This document shows, piece after piece, positions 50,338-62,300 of a stretch of DNA of 64,000 nucleotides. The notes below the pieces were generated by a model. That model made no database searches, was not told the DNA's origin, and saw nothing but the letters and a program-made list of their open reading frames with translations. The DNA lies in NCBI GenBank assembly GCA_018644665.1, contig JABGQA010000081.1:174160-238159 (forward strand), given 5' to 3'. The first letter of the stretch is position 1; the number at the start of each line of letters is the position of its first letter. The position numbers and the translations under genes were made by a program. This stretch comes from Candidatus Poribacteria bacterium. Its GTDB lineage: Bacteria; Poribacteria; WGA-4E; GCA-2687025.

Positions 50338-53300
50338 CTACTTGAGAATGACCATCCTGCGGGTCGAGCGGAACTCGCCCGCGTCCAGCGTGTAGAAGTA
50401 GGGGCCGCTAACCACCGGCTCGCCATCCGCGTTCCGGCCGTTCCAGTACGCCGCGGCGTCGGGGTCGGTGTAGTAGCCGGGCTCACGCCGGCCGAGGTCG
50501 AGCCGACGGACGAGGGCGCCGCGCATGTCGTAAATGCGGATGGTGACGTCGGCGGCGATGTCCAGTTCGAACGGTATCCAGGTCTCGGGGTTGAACGGGT
50601 TCGGGTAGTTCGCCAGGAGCCGTGTGACGTCGGGCCTCGCGCGCCGAACTGCCTGTAGCGCGAACCGGCGGGAGTCGTAGCCGCTGCCCTCCAGCCGCAC
50701 GCGAGACTCCGCTCGCAAGTCAAGCGCTCGCCCCGTGACCAGATCGACTAAGCGCAGGTCGTAGTCCGCAGGCGCGCCGATAGGCAGCCATCTGAGCACC
50801 GCGCCGCTTCCGTTGGTCACCTCGACGATCCACGTGATCTCGTCGTCGGAGCTACGCGCGCTTCGCGCCAGTTCGGCCGGTGTCCCCGTGGCGCTGAGAT
50901 CCACAAACGCGATCCGTGGCGCAGCCGACGCCGGAAAGCGCGGTGGCTTCACGTGCCGCAGCATCCCTACGGGTGGCGCCGGCGCGGCGGGAGAGACCGC
51001 CGCCTCCACCTGATCCGACCCCGCGTCCGACTCGATGGACAGGAGCACACGCCAAGCCGACGCCCCGCCGACAGGATCGCGCGGCGCCGCGACCGTAGCC
51101 TGTGTGTCGTCGACCGCAGTAGCGTCGAACAGCAGTTCCCCTGCGGCAGTGGAGTAGAACCACCACGCCTGACCCGGCGGGACGGCGTAGGGCGACTCCT
51201 CGTCCGACTGCCGCGCGACGTACGACTGCGTCGCAGTGTCGAGGTATAGCAGGCGGTTGTCCACCAGCGTCCCCAATTCCGAGGGCGGCCCGAGCGAGTT
51301 TCCCACGGCGACGGACACGGAAGCGTCGCTCCACGCGACCGGGAAACCGTACGGGTTCGCGAGCAGGTTCCAGCCGGCCGATATCGGGAGTGGGTAGCGA
51401 CTGGCAGAATCCACGGACTGGCCGCTCACCACCCGCGTTTCCGCGGAGCCGTCCCCGACTACCGCGACCAGCCACCCCTTGCCGACGTCAAAGCTGTCGG
51501 ACGCTACCGGGGTGTCGTCGGCCAGGGACTCGGCGACCTCCCAGCCCTGTGTGAGAGCGTTCCATCGCCAGGCGAACCACTCGTCGAGGAACCCGCCGAC
51601 ATCGCCGTCGAACGTGCTGGACATTGCGACATCGTCCGGCTGTATCGGCGCCGCAACAGCGTTCCACACGTTCGGAGGGCCTGCCATCGTCGCCAAGGAC
51701 AGCAACGCCGTGCCGCTCACAGGGACGTGACTGGCTTCCGCGTTGTCCGGTGCGACGAACGCCTGCTCGCCGTCGTCCACGACCTCTACGCGCCACAGGA
51801 GCCCGCGCGTAGTCACCGAGTCTGCGGGCGCCGTGGCTGTCCAAAGCGTGTCCGATTGCTGGGCAAATGGCGCGCTCAGGTCGAGTGGCGACCCGCCCTC
51901 GCCGTAGAACAGCGTGGCGGATGTCACACTCGATACGGGCAGGACGATCTCGGCGGAGAAAGTGGCGGCCCCGCCCTCTGACACGCTCGTTGGTGATGTC
52001 ACGGTGAGCGGGGGATGGTCGTCGTCCGTGATGACGGCGGTCGCGGCGGTCACGTCGAGAGTTGCGTTCGTGGCGTCCGCGAGCGCTAGCGTGAACGTCT
52101 CCTCGGGCTCGGCCGTCGAGTCGTCCGCTAGCGTCACGACGACCGCCGCTGACGTCGAACCGGCGGTCAGGGTCAGCATCCCTTCGGCCTCGACGTAGTC
52201 GTCTGGGGCGGTCGCGGTTCCGGGCGCCGTGGCGTAGGACACGGTCACGTCTTCCTCGGTGTCGCCGGTCAACGCGAGAGTGAACGTGGCGGTGTCGTCG
52301 TAGCCTTCCGTGGCCGTCACGTCGGCGACCGTCATCGTGGGCGCGGCATCGTCGTTGCGGATCGTCGCAGTGGCCGTCACGTCGGCGAGGGTAACGCCGC
52401 GGGCGGTTGGCCCGCTTAGGGTGGCGGTGATGGTCTCATCCGCCTCGTACGTCGTGTCGCCCTGCACGCTGATGAGGGCGTCGGCGCTAACAACCCCCGG
52501 CGCGAAGGTCAGCGGGCCGTCGGTGATGACCGTGTAGTCCGACCCGCCCGACGCGGAGCCATCTGTGGTCGTGTAGCTCGTTGTGATGGTCTGCTCGCTA
52601 GCGGCGGATAGGGTCACAGGCAGCGTCAGGGTGACGCTGGCCTCGGCGCCCTCGTCCACGGCCGCATCCGCTATCGACAGCGTGATGTCGTCGTTGTCGA
52701 GGATGACGCCCGCGGCCTCTCCGTCCGCGATCGTGACGCGTGCGACGTCCGTGCCCGAAAGAGTCAGCGTGACGCCTTCGTCGGCCTCGTTCAGCGTGTC
52801 AGCTGCAACCGTCACGGTTGCCTCGGCAGTCGTCGCGCCGGGGGAGAACGTGACTGTCGCTGGGTCGGGAGTCGCGAAGTCGCTGCCTTCGGTCGCGCCA
52901 TCGGTCTCGTTGCCTGTCACGACGAAATCGACCGCGATCGTCTCCTCGCTTGCGCCGGACAGGGACACATCGAAGGTGAGCGCTGCGTCTTCGGCGTCGC
53001 CCTCAGTCACGGTGGCGTCGGCTACGGAGAGCGTCAGCGCGTCGGTGTCCTGTACCGTGGCCGTCGCGGAGGCGGCGGCGATGGTGATCCCACGGCCTGT
53101 CGGGTCGGTCAGCGTCACACTGAACGTCTCGTCGGCCTCGTGGACCGTGTCGTCGACGACACTGACGTCGAACGTAGTCGCGCTGACGCCCGGGGCGAAC
53201 GTGACGGAACCCGTGACAGGCGTGACGTAGTCCACGTCTGCCGCGGCGGACCCCGCTTGCGTCGTGGCCCGCACGGTCACGGTCTGTTCACTCACCCCGG

Positions 53301-56300
53301 ACAGGTCAACCGCGAATGAGGCGACCGCGCCCAGCTCCTCGCTGGTGACAGTGTCGGCTATGGACAGCGTCAGGTCGTCGTTGTCCAGGATGGTCAGCGT
53401 CGCGTCGCCATCCGTCACGATGACACCGTCACCGGTGATGCTGTCGATCGATAGGACGACCGCCTCGTCGGCCTCGTTCACCGCATCGCCGAGAATGTCT
53501 ACGGGTATAGCGCCTTCGATCTCGCCGGCGGGGATGGTGATGGAGCCGGCAGCCGGCGTGTAGTCCACGCCCTCCGCTGCCGTCTGCGCGACTGTGGTAT
53601 AGGCGACCGTGATGGCCTGTGCGCTCGCCCCGGTCAACGCGACGGCGGCGAATGCCGTGACCGAGTCAGCATCGGGTTCGCCAATCGACGTGTCCTCGAT
53701 AGTCAGCGCGAGCGCGTCATCGTCGACTATCGTCACGATCGCGGTCGGCCCTGCGATGGTGACACCCCGGCCGGTGGCGTTCGAGATGGCGCCCGTGAAC
53801 TCCTCGATCGCCTCGTTCGTGGCGTCGTCGGTGATGGGGACGGGGATCGACAGGCTACCGCTGGCGGCATCGACAACCGCAGCCGTCAGAGTCGTGGGCG
53901 CGTAGTCCTCGTCCGCTACGGCCGTTCCGTCCTGCGTCACGAAATCCAGGGTTACCGTCTGCTCCGTCGGGCCGGAGGTCGACACGACGACGTCGGCGGC
54001 GGTCGCTCCTTCATCGACGGTCACGTCGGCGATGACCAGCGTTATGTCGTCGTCGTCCGCGATGGTCCCGGTGGCCGTGGATGCGGCGATGACCGCGTCC
54101 GTAGCGCCCGTCAGGAAGATAGAGAACGTCTCGTCAGCCTCGTGGACGACATCCGGCGCGATCGGCACCAGTATCGCCGTCGTCAGTTCGCCAACGGCGA
54201 TGCTCGCGGTGGCGGCGCTCAGGCCGTCGTAGTCGACCGTGTCCAACGCCTCGCCGTCGGCGGTGGCGTACTCCACCGTAACGGGGGCGTCGTGCACCTT
54301 CGACAGCGACACGGTGAACGAAATGGTCGGGGAGCCGGAGCTGCCCTCTGTCTCAGACGAGTCCTCGATGGAGACGCGTGGGAGCGTCGTCACCGTTACG
54401 GAGATGTCCTGCGAGGGGCTCTCGGTGGCGCCGTCACTCACGCGGAACGAGAACGTGTCGACGCTGTCGTAATCCGCCGGCGGGACGTAGGTCGCCGTCG
54501 CGAGGGCGTCCGACGGGTCCGCGTCGGACAGCGTGACCGCGCCCCCGTTGGTCGTCGCCATTTCGAGGGTTGGGAACGGAACGGACGCGTCGCCCAGGGA
54601 GAAGCTGAGCGCCGCGGAGTCGACGTCGGAGCCGGACAGGTCGATGTCTAGGCTGCCGTTCTCCCACACGGCCAGAGCCTCCGACACCGCGTCCGCGACA
54701 GGCGGGTCGTCCACGGCCGTGACGGTGACCGAGACGGAGATCGACGGGCTATCGACGGTTCCGTCATCGACGACGAAGTCGAACGAATCCGACCCGTTGA
54801 AATCGGCGGGTGGCGTGTAGGTCGCCGTCGCGATATCCGCCGACGTGGCGGAGATGGATACCAGGCCGCCCGCTGCGGAAGCCATCGAGGCGGTCTGGGC
54901 GGCGCCGTCCCAGAGCAGCACGACAAGGGCGTCGCCATCGACATCGTCGCCGGTCAGCGTCAGCGTCACGGGCGTGTCTTCGGCCGTCTCGGCCGCGGCC
55001 GGGGACGGGACGGGGACGTCGTTCACGGGATCCACGGTCACGGTCACGGTCGCCAGGGCGCTATCCGCCTGGCCGTCACTCGCAACGAACTCGAAGCTGT
55101 CGACCCCGTGGAAGTCCGGGGCTGGCGTATAGGTCGCCATCGCGACGCCAGTGGTCGTTTCACCGACGGACACGGACCCGCCCTCCGCAGTGGGGATTGC
55201 CGTCAGCACGCCGCCCGCGCCGTCCCACAGGAGGACAGTCACCGCATCCCCATCGACGTCACTTCCCGCGAGCGTGAGCAGAAGGTCGGTGTCTTCGGGC
55301 GTCTCGCCGGAAGCGTCTGCCGCCTCTGGGGCGTCGTTTGCCGGCGAGACCGTCAGGGACGCGATGACCGGGTCGCTCTCCAGCAGACCATCGGTCACGA
55401 TGAATTCGAACGTGTCGTCGCCGTGGTAATCCGCAGGCGGCGAGTACGTCGCCGTTGCGTCAGAGATGGACACCGCGCCTCCGACCGCGGACGCGACTGA
55501 GGTCGACTGCGCTGCGCCGTCCCAGAGGAACACGGTGAGGACGTCGCCGTCCACGTCGGTTCCTGCCAGGGCCACAGCGACGGCGACGTCTTCGTCCGTC
55601 TCCGCGGCGTTCGCGGCCGCGACCGGCGCGTCGTTTACCGAGCTTACCGTGAGCGTGACGGTCACAGGCACGCTCTCGGTCTGGCCGTCGCTCACGACGA
55701 ATTCGAAGCTGTCCGCTCCGTTGAAGTCGGACGCTGGCGTGTACGTTGCTGTCGCGGCGTCGCCGGAGGTCGCGCCAATGGACACGGCGCCGGCCTGCGC
55801 CGACGTGATGTCCGTCGACACGCTCGCGACGCCATCCCACAGGAGGACCGTGACGGCGTCGCCGTCCACGTCGCTTCCCGCCAGCGTGATCGTGACGGCG
55901 GCGTCCTCGGTCGTGGCGCCGATAGTGTCAGCTGCGGTGGGGGCATCGTTCACGGGAGTAACGGTGAGGGTCACGGTCACGGGGTCGCTCTGCAGCTCCC
56001 CGTCGTCCACGACGAATTCGAACGTGTCGTCACCGTGGAAGTCGGCGGCCGGGGTGTAGTGGGCGATGGACGAGTCGGCAGACACGGAGCCGCCGGCTGC
56101 CGTTGTCAGCGGCCCGGCTGTGGTCTGTGTCCCGTCCCACAGCAGGCCGGTCAACGAATCGCCGTCCACGTCGACGCCCGAGAGGACGACATCCACGGAC
56201 GTATCTTCCGACGTGACCGCAGCGCCGGCCGACGCCGTCGGGGCGTCGTTGACCGCGGAGACGGTGACCGTCACGGTTGCCGTCGCGCTATCCAGTGTGC

Positions 56301-59300
56301 CGTCGTTCACGACGAAGGCGAACGTGTCGTCGCCCGTGAAGTCTGTCGGCGGCGTGTAGGTCGCGGTCGCCAGGTCGTCGCCTGGGACAGCGTCGACGAG
56401 CGACACGGAGCCGCCGTAGAACGATGGCACGTCGGTCGTCACGCCTTGCTGACCATCCCACAGGAGGAACGTGAGCGTGTCCTCCCCGTCGACATCCGAT
56501 CCCCTCAGCGTGACGTCGACCGGGGTGTCTTCGGGCGTGGTCGAAGCTGCCGCGTCGGCCGTCGCCGTGTCGTTCACGGCGATGAGCGTGACCGTGAAGT
56601 CCTGCGCGTAGGTGTTGGCGTGTGGGTCGTCGCCCTGCCCGCCGTCGACCACCGTGACGGTGATCGTCACCGACCCGTTCGCGTCGACCTCGGGCTGAAA
56701 CGTCAGTGTGCGGGTGTCGTCCCCGTCGCCGCTTAACCTCGGGTCCTGGATGATCGTCTCATCGTCACTCACGGCTGCGACACTGACGATGTCCTGGTCG
56801 GCTTCGTCGTCGGGGCCCGTGCTGATGCCCGTTATTAGGATCGACACGGGATCGGAGCCCTCCGACGCGGTCACGTCGGCGATGTGCCCAAACGAAGGCG
56901 CGTCGTCCACGGAGCTGATCGAGACCGAAAACGTCTGCTGCGTGACGTTGACGTCGGGGTCGTCCGCCAGGCCGTCGTCTGTCGCCGTGACCGTGACTTG
57001 CGTGACGCCGTTGGCGTCGGCGCCGGGGGTAAACGTGAGGCTGTACCCCTCCTGTGTCGCCGTCACCTCTGGGTCGGGTATAAGGCCCGTGTCCGCGCTC
57101 GTCGCGGTGACGGAGACCGTCTGCGCGGATTCGTCCTCGCCACCGCCGGGGCCGATCGCGCCCAGGTCGATAGTGACGGCGCCGGCGTCTTCCTGCTCCG
57201 TCTGGTCCGCGATCGCTGCTAGAGTAGGCGGGTCGTTCACCGCGTCTACAGTGAACGTGAACGTGTCCGCAGCTGTCCACACGTCCGACGCGCCTGTGGG
57301 GCCGTCGTCGCTAGCGGTGACAGTGATGGTGGCGGCGCCCACTGCGTCCGCGACCGGAGTGAACGTCAGCGTCCGCGTCGCGCCGGACCCGGAAACCACG
57401 GCGTCCGCGACGACATCTGGACTCTCCGTGGTGGCCGTCACGGTCACCGTCTGCGACGCCTCGTCGTCGCCGCCGCCAGGGTCGACGTTCGCAAGCGTCA
57501 GCTCCGTGGGAGTGTCCTCGACTATCGTGAGATCCACGGGGGTGTCGAACGTCGGCGCGTCGTTCAGCGGCGTCACGACGATGTCGAACGTCTTGATGAG
57601 CGTGCTGAAGTTCGGCGGAGCCGAGGCGCTGTCGGTCGCTGTCAGGGTGATCGTGGCCGTCCCGACCGCGTCCTGCGCGGGCGCGTAGGTCATCGTCGCC
57701 GTATCACCGTCCACCACGATCGATGGGTGCGGAATGACGGTAGTGTCGCTGCTCACAGCCGAGAACAGCACCTCCTGCGCCGCCTCATCCAGGCCGCCGC
57801 CCGGATCGACACCCGTCACCACGACCACGGACGCGCCGACGTCCTCCTCTACGGTCGTGTCGGCGACGTCGTCGAACTCCGGGGCGTCGTTGACGGCGAC
57901 GAGCAGGACTATGAAGGACTGTGTGATGCTCTTTGGGTCGGACGGGTCATCGTCGGTGGCGGTGAGGACGATCTGCGCGCCTCCGACGGCGTCCGTTAGA
58001 GACGTGAACGTCATCGTCCGGGTATCCCCGTCTCCGGTGACGACGGGATCGGGCACGACGGTCGGGTTCGAGCTGGACGCCACAATCGTCAGCGCCTGGC
58101 CAGCTTCGTCCGCGCCACCCCCAACACCTACCCCCGTCAGGGTCAGGTCGGTCGACCCGGCGTCCTCGCTTAGCGGCACGCCGTCCACCGAGTCGATCGT
58201 CGGAGGGTCGTTCACAGCATTCACAGTGATGTCGAACGTCCGCGTGGTCGTGTTGAAGTCGGCGACGCCACTCGCCCCGTCGTCGGTAGCGGTGACGGTT
58301 ATTGTGACGACGCCGTTGGCGTCCGCCGTCGGCTGGTATGCAAGCGTCCGTGTGTCTGCCGATCCGGTGACTGTTGGGTTCGGCACGACGCTCGTGTCGC
58401 TGCTGACCGCGGTGAAGGTCAGCGTCTGGCTTGCCTCGTCGTCGCCGCCGCCGGGGCCGACTCCAGTGATGGTGATTGTCGCTGCGTCGGCGTCCTCATC
58501 CAGGACGACGTCGCTGATTGCGTCGAACTCGGGGGCATCGTTCCGCGGCGTCACGGTGATGATGAAGGTCTGTGGAGCCGAGGGAGCGTTGGGGTTCTGC
58601 GTTCCCCCGTCGTCGATGCCCGCCACAATCAACCTCGCCGAGCCCGCCGCGTCTGCTACGGGCGTGTACGTCAGCGTGCGGCTCGCGCCGGAGCCCGTCA
58701 CCGTAGGGTGTGGGATCACCGTCGTGTTGAAGCTCGTGGCGCTGAATGTCACGGTCTGACCGTCCTCGTCGTCACCCCCACCCACGCCTACGTTCGTGAT
58801 CGCGATCGTGCTGATGCCCGCGTCCTCGTCCACGGTGACATCGCCAAGCGTGTCGAAGAACGGCGTGTCGTTCACGGCGTTCACGGTGACGCTCACCGTC
58901 TCGAAGCCGCTCTGTAGCTCACCGTCAGTGACGTAGAAGACGAAGGAGTCGGAGCCGCTGCTCTCCGATGGCGGGACATACGTGGCGATTGCCTGGTCGT
59001 CTGTCTCGTCCACGTCCGCGAGCGTGACCGTCGCACCCAGCTCGGTGGTGAAGGTCGTCACTGGGGACGCCCCGTCCCACAGGAAGAACATGACGGGCGT
59101 CGCTTCGCCAGGATCGCTGCCGGTGAGGGTAAGCGCGAGCGTGTCGTCCTCGTTGGTCTCGCCGCTGATGGGCGTGGCCTCGGGCGGCGTATTCGGGGAG
59201 GCTACGGAGATGCGCACCGTGGCTGCGGGGCCGTCGGTCTGGCCGTCGTTCGCTATGTATTCGAACGAGTCGATACCGCTGAAGTCGGCGGCCGGAACGT

Positions 59301-62300
59301 ACGATATGGTGTTCCCCGGCCCTGACGGGTCGCTGCTGCCGATCAGCAGAGCGGCGTCGATCTCCTCCCAGGCGCTGGCGTCCCGATCCGTATCGACGTA
59401 TATGCGCATCGCGTCGACCAGAAACGCGGTCTGCGTCCACGTGACGCGGAAGTTCGTCGGCGCCCCGGCGACCGTCGTGTCCGTGTCGGACCACACGGTG
59501 GTAAGCGCCGTGGCCGGACCACTGACGTCGATCTGCGTGACGAACCCGGCGCCGTAGGTCTCGCGGATCACCGCCCCAGTCGAATACACGGGGGTCGTGA
59601 AGCCCAGTTCGAGCCAGTGTTCGCCGTCGTTCTGCGCAGACGGCGCCCACGATGTCGAGATGTCTCCGTACGCGAACGTAGTCGGGATGCCCAACGCCTG
59701 CGAGGCGGACCACGAGGTCCCGCTCCGCTCGGAGCTGAAGTCGACTACCGACCCGGCCCACTGAGTGATCCCCGGCTCTACCAGGCCGCCATTGGCCGTA
59801 CTGAGATTCGCGACAGTACCACCGTCCGTCAGCGCGAATGTGAGCGCATCGTCCTCAGTATCGTCGCCGCTCATCGTGACGGTGATCGGGGTCGCATCGA
59901 GAGACGTGAAGAACTGCGTGTCGGCGGTGGGCGCGTCGTTGACGGCGCCGACCGTGACCGTGACCGTCGACGCGGCGCTTGTGGACACGCCGTCGCCCAC
60001 GGTGTAGCTGAACGTGTCCTCGCCGTTGAAGTCCTGCGCCGGAGTGTACGTGCGCTCGGCCCCCGTGCCGCTCACGGCGCCGTTGGACGGTGACCCGAGG
60101 ACCGCGTATTCCACGGCGTCGTCGTCAGCGTCGGTCCCGGCTAGCGTCACGGACAGGGGGATATCCTCGTCGGTCGCGTCGCTGTTGACGGCCACGGAGA
60201 TGTTGTCCAGACCCCAACTCTCGTCGTAAGCCGCCTCGAGACCCGAAGCCGAGAAATCGAGCGTCATGGAAGTGGCCGTGTGCGACAACGCGAGCGAAAC
60301 TCGATACGTCACGTCTTCCCACGGACTGCCCGTCGGGTACAGGCTGGCGTCTACATGGCCGAGGTAGCCGAGGGCGTTGTGGGCCAGGGCGCCGCGTCCG
60401 CTGCCGTTGTCGGTGGGCGAGCCGCCGTCGTAGTTCGTGGGATAGGACTGCGGAGCGTCGTTCGTATTCGAGAAGGTCGCGGACAGCGCGGTCGCGCCGT
60501 CTACCTGCAACGTCCACAGGTCGGGTCCGCCGCCCGCCCCGTGTCCCTCCCACGCCTGTATCACGTACAGATCGAACTGCAGGAAGACCTCGGTGTGCGG
60601 CGGAAGCGAACTCAGGGTCAGCGTGGCGGATTCGTTCCCGAAGCCGTATGTGGCGTCCGACCCCAGGAACTCCTCGCCGCCGGGAGCGACCGCCACAGGC
60701 GATGTCAGCCACGAGCGGGATATGTCGGGATCGACGGTGGTGGAGGAACCGTCCGCAGCAAAGCCGTCGGAGTAGAGCGTGGCGAAGCCGCCCGTGGTCG
60801 GCGCGTCGTCGGCGTCCGACACCGTAATGGTGACAGTTGCCGTGTTGCTCGTGTTGATGCCGTCCGTGACGTACCAGGTGAAGGAATCCGCGCCCGAGAA
60901 ATGCAGAAACGGCGAATACGTCGCCCGCCCGTAGTCGGCACTCGCGTCGTCTGTGTCGACCACTACACGCCCATTCGTCGCCTGCGTCAGGATGGAGTCC
61001 GACGTGAATACCAGGGGGTTCCCGTCCGCGTCGGTGGCATCCAGCGTGATGACGACTGGGGTGTCCTCCGCCGTCGTGGCGGAGGAGTCGCTCGCGACGG
61101 GGGCGAATGTGTTCGTGATGAACGCTTTCGAGGACGCCGTGATGATGGCGCCGTTGACCAAGGAGCCGTCGTTGGCGTTCGACGTTAGGTCAGGCACCGT
61201 CCCGGTGTCGAAGGTCCAGTAGCCAACGAGGTCCGACTCGACCCCCGTGAGGGTGTAGTCCATCACGGCCAGTATCTGAACAACTGTGCGGGCCGCGCTC
61301 CACACGCGCACCTCGTCGACCTGGCCGGCAAGCTCGGCGCCCGCGACCGTGAGCGACGCGCCGAGCAGCAAGTCGGCCGTCGACTCGAAGCCGCCCGCGA
61401 GTCCGGCGTCTGTCGTCGAGCCGTCGAGCACGCCGTCTACGTAGAGATTCGCCGTGGCCCCGCTCAGCGCGAGCGCGACATGATGCCACGCGTCGTCAGC
61501 GATGGGCGTCGACCCGACCACGCCGAGGACAGAGCCACCGCCGCCCAGATCGAAGAGCAGGCGCGCGGAGCCGTCGCCGGAGTCCAGATACACCTCGTAG
61601 CCTGTGGTGTCTCCGCCGGACTCGCGCTTCGAGGCGATGCGAGGCGAGTTGGACGCGTCCGCCGTCTTGACCCAGAGCGAGAGCGAGAAGTCGTCCGCGG
61701 GCGAGATGTCGAGCGTGCTGTCGTCCGGTATCAACACGTAGTCGTCGACACCGTCGAGGGACGCCGCGGAGTTGGAGGCGAGGAACACTTCGATGTCGAC
61801 GTCCGTCGCCGCGCTCGTTAGCAAGCCGTCCGTCACCGTGTAGTCGAAGCCGTCCACGCCCTTCACGCCAAGTGGCGTGTATGTGACCGTGGCCTGGCTG
61901 TCGGTGGGGTCGGTGTCCGTCAGCGTGAGGGTGACGCCGAGGTTCGTTGTGCCAGATTCCAATGCGAAGCTGAGGAAGTCGCCGTCCGAGTCGGAGCCGG
62001 ACAGCGTTATCTGCGCGGTGTCGCCCTCAGTCACCTGGGCCGAGATCCCCGACGTGGGACTCGGGGCCGAATTGGAGGAGAACACCGGAGCGGAAGCCGA
62101 CAGCCCGGCTCCGTTCTCCGCCGTTCCATCGTTCATGTTCGCTGTCAGATCGCTCGCGGTGAAGTCGTTGAACGCCCAGTGGCCGGCCAGGCTCTCTTCA
62201 GAACCGAGAAGCGTCTTGTAGAGGGCGTTCTGTATCTCCTCCTGCGTGCGTGCGACGCTCCACACGCGGACATCGTCCACCGACCCGCGGAGAAGTCCGG